64,000 bases of DNA from Pseudobutyrivibrio sp. (GCA_017557435.1 JAFYYR010000028.1:1-64000), one strand, 5' to 3'. Positions 32,767-42,313 are shown, counted from the stretch's first letter. A program made the numbers and translations. Notes: generated by a model not told the origin, from the letters alone.

Positions 32767-33958
32767 TTAAAACCTCACCAATAAAATACAATGACCCCAT
32801 AACAATTATTGGATTGCCCTGTGCAGATGCTCTATTTATAGCATCCTGGTAATTCTCGCAGGCAACCGCATCTATACCTATATTTTTCAAATCCTCTGCA
32901 AGTGTCTCAGCCTGCAAGGCTCTAGAATAATCAATGGTGACTGTAAAAATACGCTGGGCTATAGGAGATATTATCTTTGCCATCTCAACATAATCTTTGT
33001 CTGCCATTACTGCCATTATAAATGAAAATTTAATTTTTGGAAATTCTCCCATTAAACTGTCTGCTAGAGCTCTTACTCCAGCGGGATTATGAGCCCCATC
33101 AATTAAAATAAAAGGATTCTCACTAATGATATCCATCCTGCCTGGCCATCTGGCATTTGCAAGTCCTGTGGCAATCGTCTGATTATCCACAGCAAGTGGT
33201 AGACATTTTATTATTTCTATAGCAACTGCAGCATTCTTTCTTTGGTATCCACCAAATAGTCCTAATTTTACATCTTTATCCACAGTAGATGCCTTGTGCA
33301 GTATACAACCCATTTCATCCGCACGAGCTTCTATAACTGCAGAAGCCTCATCATCCATCTGACCTATAACAACAGGAACTCCAGGCTTTATAATTCCAGC
33401 CTTTTCTCCTGCTATCTCAGCAAGTGTATTTCCAAGATACTGAGTGTGCTCCAATCCAATAGATGTGATAGCACATACTTCCGGAAGCTGGCTAAGACCA
33501 TTGGTAGAGTCCTTAGCGCCACCCAGTCCAGTCTCAAGCACAACATAATCTACCTGCTGCTCCTTGAAGTAAATAATAGCCATAGCAAGCCAGTAATCAA
33601 ACATGGTAGGCTCTAACTTAAGCTCCATATTAAGAAGAGACTGGCCAATTCTAGTAACCTCTTCCTTGGGAATCTGAACCCCATCTATCTGAATACGCTC
33701 TGTGTAATCAATCAAATGAGGGGAGGTAAAAAGCCCCACCTTAAATGATTTTTCAGACGCAAAAGAAGCAGCCTGCAAGATACTACTCACAAAAGCTGCC
33801 ACTGATCCCTTGCCATTGGTACCAGCAATGTGGATGAAATGAATCCCCTGCTCTGGATGTCCTAAAGCATCCATGAACTCTCTGGTAACATCTCTCCCAC
33901 ACGCCTTACCAAATCGGCGTTTATTATCAATTGTATTAACTACCTGTTCGTATGTCAT
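32747..33958 (-). CDS. folC: Folylpolyglutamate synthase / dihydrofolate synthase, copy 1
   Basis: This Mur-ligase-fold enzyme adds glutamates to folates, keeping them in the cell. The 403 residues have the P-loop HIAGTNGKGSVAAF (about 44-57), the family motif LGLEHTQYLGNTLAEIAGEKAGIIKPG near 170-195, and the C-terminal LIDGAHNPAG near 295. The ATG at 33958 has no clear ribosome site and lies 9 bases after the DegV stop, so translation probably depends on coupling. A second paralogue lies at 55886-57190; one of them may be specialised in dihydrofolate synthesis. Confidence 0.92.
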   Translation of the reverse strand: MTYEQVVNTIDNKRRFGKACGRDVTREFMDALGHPEQGIHFIHIAGTNGKGSVAAFVSSILQAASFASEKSFKVGLFTSPHLIDYTERIQIDGVQIPKEEVTRIGQSLLNMELKLEPTMFDYWLAMAIIYFKEQQVDYVVLETGLGGAKDSTNGLSQLPEVCAITSIGLEHTQYLGNTLAEIAGEKAGIIKPGVPVVIGQMDDEASAVIEARADEMGCILHKASTVDKDVKLGLFGGYQRKNAAVAIEIIKCLPLAVDNQTIATGLANARWPGRMDIISENPFILIDGAHNPAGVRALADSLMGEFPKIKFSFIMAVMADKDYVEMAKIISPIAQRIFTVTIDYSRALQAETLAEDLKNIGIDAVACENYQDAINRASAQGNPIIVMGSLYFIGEVLNDKDQA

Positions 33959-33967
33959 CAATCGTAA

Positions 33968-34804
33968 CTAGACAACCAAAATAACTCCACCATCGCTAGC
34001 ATACATAGTGCTGACACCTCTCATATTTAAAATCAAGATGTCTTTGAATTTGGCCATCGACTCCATTTTTTTCTTTAATGATAGAGCACGCTCTGGACAG
34101 TTGCAATGAGAAATTGCAAGAATTTTCTCCTCGCAATTAGTAGTGACATCCATGACACACTTTGTCATCTTGTCAATTGCAATATTCATGCCACGTCCCT
34201 TAGAAAGCTGCTGAATATATCCAGTATCTGTAGAGCCCATAACAGGCTTGATATTCAATGTATCAGCAAGGACGGCCTTAAGTCCAGATAAACGTCCAGA
34301 CTTTCTAAATGTCTCAAGAGTCTCAAGTACAAAGAAAGTATGCTGGTCTGCAATATATTTTTCAACAGTCTCTACAACCTCTTCAAATGACATGCCCGCG
34401 TTCTCGCACTCTGCTATTTTAAGTGCAATAAGAGTCTCTCCAATAGATGCTGACTTAGAATTGAAGATATGGATATTCTTAGAATCATCCTCTTCCTCAT
34501 ATAAATCCTTGCCAAGGCAAGCACTATTATAAGAACCTGAAAGCTCTGCAGAAAGTGTAACCACGTAAATATTATCAGCGTCACACTCCATCTGCTCCAT
34601 ATAAGCATTAGGAGAAGGGCATGCAGATTTTGGTGCATTAGGACTCTCTGCTACTCTCTTAATAAAATATGCCTGATCAAAAGTCTCATCATCTATAATA
34701 TGCTCACCATCAATCTCGAGCGTCAAAGGTACGTTAACAAAACGACCGTCTTTTTTCATTTCTTCTGTGAGTTCACCACAGCTGTCTACAATAATTTTAT
34801 ACAT
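33968..34804 (-). CDS. DegV family fatty-acid-binding protein
   Basis: A 278-residue cytosolic protein of the DegV family, whose members hold a fatty acid between two domains and, as FakB, present it to the kinase FakA. Seen are the N-terminal KIIVDSCGELTEEM, KSACPSPNAYMEQME near 60, VVTLSAELSGSYNSA near 82 (Ser contacts to the carboxylate) and LETFRKSGRLSGLKA near 165. No FakA gene is nearby. AATCCGGAGGAATA precedes the start. It runs directly into folC. Confidence 0.92.
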   Translation of the reverse strand: MYKIIVDSCGELTEEMKKDGRFVNVPLTLEIDGEHIIDDETFDQAYFIKRVAESPNAPKSACPSPNAYMEQMECDADNIYVVTLSAELSGSYNSACLGKDLYEEEDDSKNIHIFNSKSASIGETLIALKIAECENAGMSFEEVVETVEKYIADQHTFFVLETLETFRKSGRLSGLKAVLADTLNIKPVMGSTDTGYIQQLSKGRGMNIAIDKMTKCVMDVTTNCEEKILAISHCNCPERALSLKKKMESMAKFKDILILNMRGVSTMYASDGGVILVV

Positions 34805-34925
34805 AGTATTCCTCCGGATTTCTTAACAGGTATATCTTACCACCAAAAGAATACCACGTAAATAGTTTTTATTAATCCGTCATGTAGTTTTCAAAACCAC
34901 ATCCGTCAATTATCTATTTTTAGTC

Positions 34926-36071
34926 CTAATTCCATTGAATTGTCAGCACATTAGCATTCTCATCCAAAAGATAATAAATAGAATCAATCTCTGGAACGTA
35001 CTCAGAAACATGCTTATCATCAAAGAAATAGGTGATAACTCGATTATATAAATCGGAACTACTAAACTTTAATGAAAACTCTTTGTCACCTGCTCGGTAT
35101 GATTCGGCCAATCTACTACCTATTGAATCTACTCCAAACCAGTCATAGTAGAGTCCCTGATGAACATAATAATTATCCGCATTGGACAAGCACTCAGGAA
35201 TCTCAAAGCTGCTTTTAATCACATGATTTTGGCTAATCTCCTCAGTAGTCATAGCCATATATGCGTAATTTACACGCTTTGTAGTATCCTGGTTGAGATT
35301 AAGATACTTGCTATTTCCCCAGGTCACATCCATGAAATAATATGCATCATCTAAAAATACAAGATTCCAAGCGTGATTTTCATTATTGGCAGTACCGCTA
35401 ATAATAGTACTTCTGATGCCCAGCTGATCAAGCAAATACCATGCTGCATCCGCATAGCCTTGGCATACTGTTTTATTAAATAGAAATACACTTAGAATGT
35501 TTTGATTTTCTCTACTGTTTTCGTCGTAATCAACCTTTTCAATTAAAGTCTCAAACACATATAAGGCCTTATCAAAATCACTGGAATCTGCGCTAACGCC
35601 TGAAAGCCACTGAGATACAATCTCATCTATGCTATTCTGATAGTTTTCCTTTTGCTCTTCAGACATGGTATATCTAGGCAAAAATTCCAGGCTTGCAACT
35701 GTATCTCCAGTAGAATATGTATTGTACTGATATCCATTTATCCAAAACAGACCGCCGTAATCAGCCATCATCGCCTCATAGGCAGTAGACAACACATCCT
35801 CATCCTCGGTGATGAGAGTTACCTTTTTATCAAAATTAACTATGCAGTTATATATCTGGTCGTATGTCTTTTGTGCTTCTTCTGATATATGCTGATATGC
35901 ATATCTATCGTAAGAGACACTCTCAACTGTAATTGGCTCTGGTAGTTCGTACTCCGCAGGTCCATTATTTACTAATTTCTTATCAAGAAATGCTCTTACA
36001 CCTATCAGAAGTCCCGCAATAATCATCAAGGTAGAAATCGTTCTCAATAAGATAAGAAAAAATCTTCTCAA
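34926..36071 (-). CDS. Membrane-anchored transglutaminase-like protein
   Basis: A 381-residue protein with one N-terminal membrane helix (about 5-27) and an outer region. The transglutaminase-like core has Cys203 (KTVCQGYADAAWYLL), His233 (NENHAWNLV) and Asp248 (YFMDVTWG), an intact papain-type triad. The remaining 120 residues are unassigned. The start is TTG at 36071, following AGAGGTGAACA; no better ATG exists. Probable roles are wall-linked proteolysis or cross-linking. It is a second, unrelated-looking transglutaminase protein to that at 21114. Confidence 0.83.
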   Translation of the reverse strand: MRRFFLILLRTISTLMIIAGLLIGVRAFLDKKLVNNGPAEYELPEPITVESVSYDRYAYQHISEEAQKTYDQIYNCIVNFDKKVTLITEDEDVLSTAYEAMMADYGGLFWINGYQYNTYSTGDTVASLEFLPRYTMSEEQKENYQNSIDEIVSQWLSGVSADSSDFDKALYVFETLIEKVDYDENSRENQNILSVFLFNKTVCQGYADAAWYLLDQLGIRSTIISGTANNENHAWNLVFLDDAYYFMDVTWGNSKYLNLNQDTTKRVNYAYMAMTTEEISQNHVIKSSFEIPECLSNADNYYVHQGLYYDWFGVDSIGSRLAESYRAGDKEFSLKFSSSDLYNRVITYFFDDKHVSEYVPEIDSIYYLLDENANVLTIQWN

Positions 36072-36131
36072 TGTTCACCTCTTTTAGTTTTCAAATTCAA
36101 CACAACATTTATAGCAATAATATCTATATAC

Positions 36132-36162
36132 AAAAAGTGGCAGCGTTATTTCTAACGCTGCC
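36132..36162 (-). terminator. Terminator of the cold-shock gene
   Basis: GGCAGCGTTA (36139-36148) pairs with TAACGCTGCC (36153-36162); five T follow on the minus strand. Confidence 0.85.
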
Positions 36163-36254
36163 TCTCCCCCTTAATCATTCTTTGTATTGCCTATAGCTTG
36201 TTTTTCATAACATAACCAAAGGTATCCCAAAACATATGATTAATGAAAACTTGA

Positions 36255-36458
36255 TTAACGTACAACAGTTACGTTAACAGCCTGTGGTCCCTTTGCCCCA
36301 TCAGTTACTTCATACTCAACTGTAGCACCCTCTTCAAGAGTCTTGAAACCCTCTGAGTTGATGCCGCTGAAGTGAACGAATACATCGTTGCCAGCTTCAT
36401 CTGAGATAAATCCGTAGCCCTTTGAATTGTTGAACCACTTAACTGTACCTTTGCTCAT
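36255..36458 (-). CDS. Cold-shock-domain protein (CspA family)
   Basis: A 67-residue single-stranded nucleic-acid chaperone. RNP1-like KGYGFI and RNP2-like VFVHFS are intact (residues 13-33), within the usual [14 protein letters not shown] start. It binds and melts mRNA in the cytoplasm. TTGGAGGTACTTTAGC precedes the ATG; a CGAG/CTCG hairpin is present in the 5' leader, where cold-shock genes are commonly controlled. Confidence 0.96.
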   Translation of the reverse strand: MSKGTVKWFNNSKGYGFISDEAGNDVFVHFSGINSEGFKTLEEGATVEYEVTDGAKGPQAVNVTVVR

Positions 36459-36503
36459 GCTAAAGTACCTCCAATATATTACTTGCCGAGTTTTGCTCGA
36501 CTA

Positions 36504-36531
36504 AATTTAGTTTAACAGAACACTTTTTCAA
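36504..36531 (-). promoter_or_regulatory. Promoter of the cold-shock gene
   Basis: On the minus strand TTGAAA (36531-36526), 16-bp spacer, TAAATT (36509-36504). It leaves a leader of about 40 bases. Confidence 0.5.
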
Positions 36532-36619
36532 AGTAAAGAAAATGTCCGAATATTTTGAACAAATTTTAAATTTCGTTACTTATTACATATTGGAGATTAT
36601 TCACTTGGTAAAAATCACT

Positions 36620-38131
36620 TTACTGAGCAGCGGCTTTTTCGGGCAAAATTCCAGTCGTTCTAACCAATATCTTTGGACCACCCTTTTTCTCAATGTAGTC
36701 CTCTGTGATAATAACCTGTCCGATATTATCGTCCTTTGGAATCTCATACATGATATCAAGCATGAACTCCTCGATTATAGAACGAAGTCCTCTAGCTCCA
36801 AGCTTCTTATCAAGGGCCTTTCTAGCTATTGCATGAAGGGCGCCATCATCAAATTCAAGCTTTACCTCATCAAGTTCAAGCAGCTTTTGATATTGCTTTA
36901 TAATTGCATTCTTAGGCTCTTTTAAAATACGAACCAACATATCCTCGTCTAGCATCTCTGTAGCAAATACAATAGGAAGACGTCCGATAAACTCTGGAAT
37001 CATACCAAATTCTCGTAAATCCTCTACAGTCACCTTCTGGAGAATGTTTTTATCATCATCATATTTGTCCTTCAGATCTGCCATGAATCCCATTGAAGAA
37101 TGCTTATTTAGTCTAGCCTTTATAATCTCATCCATAGCAGGGAATGCTCCGCCACAGATAAAGAGAATATTTCTAGTGTTGATTGTAGTGGTAGGTACCA
37201 TTGCATTTTTGCTAGATGCGCCAATTGGTACTTCTACATCTGCTCCCTCTAAGAGCTTTAACATACCCTGTTGAACAGACTCACCACTTACATCACGCTG
37301 ATTTGTATTCTTCTTTTTAGCAAGCTTATCAATCTCATCGATAAAGATGATACCCTGCTGACATCTCTCTACATCATTGCCAGATGCAGCTAAAAGCTTG
37401 CTGACAACTGATTCAATATCATCACCGATATAGCCTGCCTCTGTAAGAGATGTGGCATCAGTGATAGCAAGAGGTACATCAAGCAGTCTTGCCAATGTAC
37501 GAACTAAATATGTCTTACCCGAACCAGTAGGTCCAAGCATAAGCATATTTGATTTCTCGATTTCAATATCATCCATTGTGCCAGTAGCTACTCGCTTATA
37601 GTGATTGTAAACAGCTACAGACATAACCTTTTTAGCATAATCCTGTCCCACAACGTATTCATCAAGCATTGCCTTAATCTTGTGAGGTGGAATGATATTA
37701 TTGATATCAATCGCAGGAACTGGTCTGTCTTCTTTGTCCTTAGTAGCTCCATAGCCATGTGCATTTTTAATTTTAGGTCCCTCACCAAAAAGAGAACCTA
37801 AATTCAAGAAGCTGATATTTGGCATCTTGTTCATGTCCACATTGTTCTTTGAATTGTCTCCACCACCAAATCCAAAGCTTCCCATTGTATCAAAGGTACG
37901 CTGCATACAATCCTTGCATATGCTCATACCTGGTGCCATCTTAATAAGTGGCCCTGTAATAGTATCTGGTCTGTGGCACATGTAGCAAAACTCAATAGGC
38001 TTATCATCCTTTTTCTCATTTTTGCTATTGTTATTATCCTCATGGCCAGTAACTTCTTGTATTACTTCGTCTGAAATATCTACTGTTTTATCGTCCTCTG
38101 GGTCAAACTCTCTAAAATCCTGATTTGACAT
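36620..38131 (-). CDS. clpX: ClpX-like AAA+ unfoldase, divergent form
   Basis: A 503-residue ATP-driven unfoldase. Residues 1-45 are an acidic extension absent from typical ClpX. A four-Cys zinc-binding domain follows (Cys49, 52, 72, 75). Walker A is GPTGSGKTYLV (200-210), the pore loop is GYIG (233-236) where canonical ClpX has GYVG, Walker B is IIFIDEID (261-268), and sensor 2 is KLGARGLRSI near 465. The ClpP-contact loop appears as SSMGFMA in place of IGF-type. No clpP, tig or lon is adjacent, and an SseB-like gene ends 18 bases upstream. This looks like a second, specialised ClpX; a housekeeping role is possible if it is the only copy in the genome. Confidence 0.85.
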   Translation of the reverse strand: MSNQDFREFDPEDDKTVDISDEVIQEVTGHEDNNNSKNEKKDDKPIEFCYMCHRPDTITGPLIKMAPGMSICKDCMQRTFDTMGSFGFGGGDNSKNNVDMNKMPNISFLNLGSLFGEGPKIKNAHGYGATKDKEDRPVPAIDINNIIPPHKIKAMLDEYVVGQDYAKKVMSVAVYNHYKRVATGTMDDIEIEKSNMLMLGPTGSGKTYLVRTLARLLDVPLAITDATSLTEAGYIGDDIESVVSKLLAASGNDVERCQQGIIFIDEIDKLAKKKNTNQRDVSGESVQQGMLKLLEGADVEVPIGASSKNAMVPTTTINTRNILFICGGAFPAMDEIIKARLNKHSSMGFMADLKDKYDDDKNILQKVTVEDLREFGMIPEFIGRLPIVFATEMLDEDMLVRILKEPKNAIIKQYQKLLELDEVKLEFDDGALHAIARKALDKKLGARGLRSIIEEFMLDIMYEIPKDDNIGQVIITEDYIEKKGGPKILVRTTGILPEKAAAQ

Positions 38132-38148
38132 AAATAACTCCTAACTAA

Positions 38149-39420
38149 CTACTTACTATAAATAACCATCTTGTCCTCATGCTGAGCAACAATGTCATCA
38201 ATTGCCTTGATTTTGCCCTTAACAGCATATTCAATCTGCTTAATCTCCTGTGTAAGAGGATTAATCTCTTTGAAAATAGCCTCCATGTGTGGCTTCATCT
38301 CCTCTGGAGTATATTCCTCTGGGAAATCGAGCACAATCAAATGACGAACTACTTTTGTAGCCTCCTCAACTTTTGTAAGGAAGCCAATAGATAAAATATC
38401 TTCATGGCCTGTTCCATATTCAACTAACTTCTGGCGAATAGCGCTAATCTCCTCTGTCTCCTTTGGAAGACCAAGAAGTATCTTCTGTCCTGCCTTCTGC
38501 TTTTCCTCGTGAATCATTCCATCCTGATTGTCTACAAACTCATGCTTGTATCCAGGTGTGTTAGTGATTGTATCGAGATATGGAATAGGAAGTGTACAAG
38601 GCACCTTGTTAAATGGATTAATAGCGATGCCTGCATATACATCTCCACGTTTTAGCATGCTGTAAAGCTGCTGGAAACTAAGTATCTGTGTATGGACCTT
38701 TTGACCGTCCTTAGAAAGTCCCTCCCATCTGCGAAGAGACTGCCAATCTGTAAAAATAGGAAGCACCATGCTGTCCTTACCCTCAGGTGTGCCTGTAAGC
38801 TTGACTCCAGACTTAAGCATATAAAATGCCACTTTTGTGTTCTTATCTATCTGAGCGATTCCCTTTTCATTAAGCTTTGGCTCAATATCAAGCTTGATAG
38901 GTGTAATAAAATGAGAATGGCTAACCCAATAAGACAACACAGCGTGATAGCTATTGTCCTTACCGTATTTAGCCATACCTGTAATGACTCCAGCTAATGC
39001 AGCATTCTCTGCAAATGTCTTAGCATAAGCATCTCCCTGTGGTCCTAAGTTTGTAAGTACTGCAAACTTCTTAAGCTGAACATCAGAGCTAATCTCAAGC
39101 TGAAGTGAAACTGTAGTATCCTCAGCCTCATCAACAATAGCAGTCCTGTCATCTGTCTTAGCTTCGATTGCAAGAATTTTAGTGCTAACTGGTGCTACCC
39201 CTGGCTGATAAATAAAAACTGTCTCATCCTTTGAAATCTTGCCACTTAATGCACCTATAACAACTTGCCCCTCGCCATCAAGCATAGTGGTGACATTCTC
39301 TACTAATATAGAAAAACGCTCTGCACTATCTGCATCAGTAATCTCTGTATTTTCTATTGTAAGCTTCTCCTCTGATTTTTCAGCTGATTGCTCCTTTTTT
39401 CTCTTGTCAAATAAACCCAT
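38149..39420 (-). CDS. SseB-domain protein with EF-Tu domain 2-like N-terminus
   Basis: A 423-residue soluble protein. Residues 30-125 look like a translation-factor domain 2 beta barrel (LDGEGQVVIGALSGKISKDETVFIYQPG). An SseB-like region follows (VLPIFTDWQSLRRW with LKRGDVYAGIAINPFN), then an SseB C-terminal region. SseB is known as an enhancer of serine sensitivity; the molecular role is not settled. I start at 39420, where AAGGAG lies 10 bases before MGLFDKRKK. It directly precedes the divergent clpX gene and may supply an adaptor or substrate function, which is inference from position. Confidence 0.75.
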   Translation of the reverse strand: MGLFDKRKKEQSAEKSEEKLTIENTEITDADSAERFSILVENVTTMLDGEGQVVIGALSGKISKDETVFIYQPGVAPVSTKILAIEAKTDDRTAIVDEAEDTTVSLQLEISSDVQLKKFAVLTNLGPQGDAYAKTFAENAALAGVITGMAKYGKDNSYHAVLSYWVSHSHFITPIKLDIEPKLNEKGIAQIDKNTKVAFYMLKSGVKLTGTPEGKDSMVLPIFTDWQSLRRWEGLSKDGQKVHTQILSFQQLYSMLKRGDVYAGIAINPFNKVPCTLPIPYLDTITNTPGYKHEFVDNQDGMIHEEKQKAGQKILLGLPKETEEISAIRQKLVEYGTGHEDILSIGFLTKVEEATKVVRHLIVLDFPEEYTPEEMKPHMEAIFKEINPLTQEIKQIEYAVKGKIKAIDDIVAQHEDKMVIYSK

Positions 39421-39474
39421 AACAAAAACTCTCCTTAATTTAGTAATCCCTAACATTATAGTCTATCTTGGGGT

Positions 39475-39512
39475 AAAAAAAAACACCATCCAGCCCGAAA
39501 TGGGCCGGATGG
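39475..39512 (-). terminator. Terminator of the zinc-ribbon gene cluster
   Basis: CCATCCAGCCC (39486-39496) pairs with GGGCCGGATGG (39502-39512); a run of nine T follows on the minus strand. Confidence 0.88.
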
Positions 39513-39556
39513 CAAAGATTTAATAATTATTAAATTTATTTAATTTTTAGCAGAAA

Positions 39557-40951
39557 TTATAATGAATATGTAACATCATAATATAGCTCATAGCGGCTAA
39601 GTGAATCCTTAAGCTCTTCTACATCCTCGTATATATCATACGAAGGTCCTTCATCATACTCATATGTACAAGACTCTTTGTCCGCGCTGATAACAACATC
39701 ACCGAACTCATTGTACACATAAGCATAAATTGTCCTAGTGCCAGTATTGACTGTCAACTTATAGACAATGAATACTTCAGATAAATCATCATCGTACACT
39801 GTTACAACGCCAGCATATTCTGCAGATTCTAACTTATATTCAGAACCAACTTCACTATCAAATACATCGTAAATATTCTCAACACCCATATCAATCATAT
39901 CCGACATATTAGATTCGTTAAGTTCATCTACACTCTTAACATATGAGCCAAGTCCCTCTACAGTGTACTTTTTCTCTATAGCAGTAGGAATGCTTCCAAA
40001 ATTGTCAGCACAATATTCTTGAAGCTCTTCTTCTGACTTACCACCACCAAATGTAAGGGTAATTTTATCGCCCTCTTCAAGGTCGTAATCATAGTCGAAT
40101 GAGAATGAAAGATCATCGTAGACATCTTGTTCATTAATTATTTCGTATTCAGCTCTAGCATCGCCAGATACACCATAAAATTTAACTTCGATATCTTCAA
40201 ATGGATCAAATGTATCACATTTCTTAAGACCCTTTACCTTAAACTTCTGAGTATCAGCAACGATGATTACATCGTATTTCTTCTTGATTTTATCGGCTTT
40301 AACATCGTACTCAAGATTTACAGCGTCACCGTTTGAAAGCTTAGAAGACTTATCTAACTCATAAGAGAACCATGAATCAAGTTCTTCTTCCATATATTCA
40401 CCTGCTTTTCTAGCAGATGAGAAATGGTCTTCTTTCTCGTATTTTGTCTTCTCTCTGAAGCTAGCCTTGTCGTATACCTCTTCCCAGAACTCATCATCAA
40501 GTTTTACGGAAGCTTTACCAACAGTATCATAACCTTCAAATTTAACTGTAATATAATCCGCAACATTTACAGTGTGTCTCTTATCATGAACAAATCTACC
40601 TAAGAACACTCCGCCAACAATAAGTGCTACAAGAAGAACTCCACCTACAATATATCCCCATACAGGAATCTTTTTAAAGATGCTAGGCTTCTTTGGCGCT
40701 GCAGGCTGTGGAACAACCTGAGGCTGTGGAGCAACCTGTGGCTGTGGAGCAACCTGTGGCTGTGGTGCTACTTGTGGCTGTGGTGCTACATCTTGAGTTA
40801 ACTCAGCAGTAGCATCTGCAACTACTTCTGGTGCAACCGGTGCTTCTGGAGTAAATTCTGGAGCAACCTCAGGTACTTCCTGCTTCGCACCACAATTAGT
40901 ACAGAACAACGCACCATCTTCTAACTGTGTACCGCAATTTTCACAAAACAT
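39557..40951 (-). CDS. Zinc-ribbon, PQPQ-repeat, single-pass membrane protein
   Basis: A 464-residue protein. Residues 1-25 form a double zinc ribbon (MFCENCGTQL, LFCTNCGAKQ). A Pro/Gln/Ala linker contains four tandem APQPQV units at about 55-80. One membrane helix (about 96-118) leads to an outer part of 345 residues, rich in Asp/Glu/Tyr/Lys, with beta-rich repeats (VKFEGYDTVGKASVKL and VKFYGVSGDARAEYEI) resembling extracytoplasmic domains of other zinc-ribbon proteins. So the metal site is cytosolic and the bulk is outside. TTGAGAGGAAA precedes the start. It follows a similar zinc-ribbon gene by 35 bases. Function unknown. Confidence 0.8.
   Translation of the reverse strand: MFCENCGTQLEDGALFCTNCGAKQEVPEVAPEFTPEAPVAPEVVADATAELTQDVAPQPQVAPQPQVAPQPQVAPQPQVVPQPAAPKKPSIFKKIPVWGYIVGGVLLVALIVGGVFLGRFVHDKRHTVNVADYITVKFEGYDTVGKASVKLDDEFWEEVYDKASFREKTKYEKEDHFSSARKAGEYMEEELDSWFSYELDKSSKLSNGDAVNLEYDVKADKIKKKYDVIIVADTQKFKVKGLKKCDTFDPFEDIEVKFYGVSGDARAEYEIINEQDVYDDLSFSFDYDYDLEEGDKITLTFGGGKSEEELQEYCADNFGSIPTAIEKKYTVEGLGSYVKSVDELNESNMSDMIDMGVENIYDVFDSEVGSEYKLESAEYAGVVTVYDDDLSEVFIVYKLTVNTGTRTIYAYVYNEFGDVVISADKESCTYEYDEGPSYDIYEDVEELKDSLSRYELYYDVTYSL
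40702..40791. repeat. 18-bp tandem DNA repeats encoding APQPQV
   Basis: Four to five copies of a GGCTGTGGAGCAACCTGT-like unit lie inside the 464-residue zinc-ribbon gene. Copies differ slightly. Unit number could vary between strains without breaking frame. Confidence 0.7.
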
Positions 40952-40986
40952 AATTATTTCCTCTCAAAAAACATACAAACAAAGGA

Positions 40987-41820
40987 TTATCGGAAAAGAC
41001 TTGAATAGTCATCAAGCTCATCCATGAATTCCTCGACTTCACTCATAACACCAAACAAGGAATCTAATGTATCAGAAATACCTGTAACCTTGAAGATGAT
41101 TAATGCTGCAATTGTAGTAACAATACCAACAGTAATGATATATACAATAGCGCCCTTATTCTCTGAGCCCTTGTGCATTACATGGAATACATATGCTGTA
41201 TGGACAGCACCAACTACAATCCAAGCAACAACAAGTGCGCCAGCAAAAATGTAACCCTTAAGACCAAATACAACACTAATGATAAGTGTAAATAAACTAG
41301 ATGTAAGAGTTGTGTAACTGAAAGCTGATAGAGTATTTAAGAATCCTCCCTCAACAGTCTTTGTTAAAAATGCAATTACTGAAAGAAGAAACTTAATTCC
41401 AAGTACTACTAAAGTAATTTCAAGAGCTCTAACAAAATCCTTGAAGCATAAGCTGAAGCAAAGAAGTGAAAGTACAATATAGATTCCACCATAAATTAAC
41501 TGAGCTGCGTGTGTTGTAGCAGCATAAGCCTCCTCAACTCCTGCAAGAGGTGCTGTAAAGAACTTCTTAATAAGGCTACCCATCTGAGGGCCTAAATTAC
41601 TAGCAATAGCTGAAGCCTGTGAAGGCTGAGCAGATACTGTAACCTGAGGCTGTGGTGCAACCTGAGGCTGTGGTGCTGCCTGTGGCTGTGGAGCTACCTG
41701 TGGCTGTGGCGCTGCCTGTGGCTGTGGTGCCGCTGCTGCCGCTCTAGCTGCCTGTGCTGCTTCACAATTGCACACCTGTCCTTCCTCGATTTGACTTCCG
41801 CAATATTTACAAAATGCCAT
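40987..41820 (-). CDS. Zinc-ribbon, PQPQ-repeat, polytopic membrane protein
   Basis: A 277-residue protein. The N-terminal ribbon (FCKYCGSQIEEGQVCNCEA) is followed by an Ala-rich run and five PQPQ units (about 30-60), then five or six membrane helices between 105 and 245 and a short acidic tail. The repeat linker is near-identical to that in the next gene downstream, so the two proteins probably arose from a common part or work together. TAAAGGGAGGAATAGG precedes the ATG. I do not recognise the membrane domain. Confidence 0.8.
   Translation of the reverse strand: MAFCKYCGSQIEEGQVCNCEAAQAARAAAAAPQPQAAPQPQVAPQPQAAPQPQVAPQPQVTVSAQPSQASAIASNLGPQMGSLIKKFFTAPLAGVEEAYAATTHAAQLIYGGIYIVLSLLCFSLCFKDFVRALEITLVVLGIKFLLSVIAFLTKTVEGGFLNTLSAFSYTTLTSSLFTLIISVVFGLKGYIFAGALVVAWIVVGAVHTAYVFHVMHKGSENKGAIVYIITVGIVTTIAALIIFKVTGISDTLDSLFGVMSEVEEFMDELDDYSSLFR
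41642..41731. repeat. 18-bp tandem DNA repeats, second copy
   Basis: The same GGCTGTGGNGCNNCCTGT unit recurs five times here, 0.9 kb from the first array and in the same orientation, so recombination between arrays could delete or fuse genes. Confidence 0.7.
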
Positions 41821-41899
41821 ACCTATTCCTCCCTTTATATAAATAAAACTAAGCTGAATTAATTATTACATATTCGTAAAATAATATCAAGTAATTATT

Positions 41900-42313
41900 T
41901 TAAACATACTTTTTGATTAAATCGTCAACGATTGGAACGTTGATAGTTTCGTGCTTAAGAGCCTTAACAGAAAGCACTAAGAAGAAGATAGTTCTCACAA
42001 TATCAATAACGCTTGTAATTAAACCAATTCCAGTTGCAAGCTTATATGAATCCCAACCAGCATCAAGAATGCTTGCCAAATCTCCAAACCATCTAACAAC
42101 ATCTGGTAAAAGATTAATTGCATTTATGAAAAAGCTAAATACCATAAGTGTAGCGATAGCCTTAATAGCCATTTCCTTAAGCCACTGATCGTCCTCCTTC
42201 AAAAGTACATAGAGCGCCATAAGACCAGCGAAAACATAACCGCCAGCAAGTGCTCCAACAAAGATGCCTGCTGCTAATAATTCCTTAGCAATACCTAATT
42301 TTGATTTTTCCAT
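41900..42313 (-). CDS. Small polytopic membrane protein
   Basis: A 137-residue protein with three or four membrane helices (about 10-38, 45-70, 90-120). The middle has DDQWLKEMAIKAIATLMVFSFFINAINLLPD. It has no zinc ribbon. GCGGAGGTTTATT precedes the start. It is first in a leftward trio with the two zinc-ribbon genes. I do not recognise the family. Confidence 0.75.
   Translation of the reverse strand: MEKSKLGIAKELLAAGIFVGALAGGYVFAGLMALYVLLKEDDQWLKEMAIKAIATLMVFSFFINAINLLPDVVRWFGDLASILDAGWDSYKLATGIGLITSVIDIVRTIFFLVLSVKALKHETINVPIVDDLIKKYV

Noticed and set aside
40702-40791. CRISPR array at the 18-bp repeats
   Set aside because: The units are in frame inside a gene, encode APQPQV and have no spacers.
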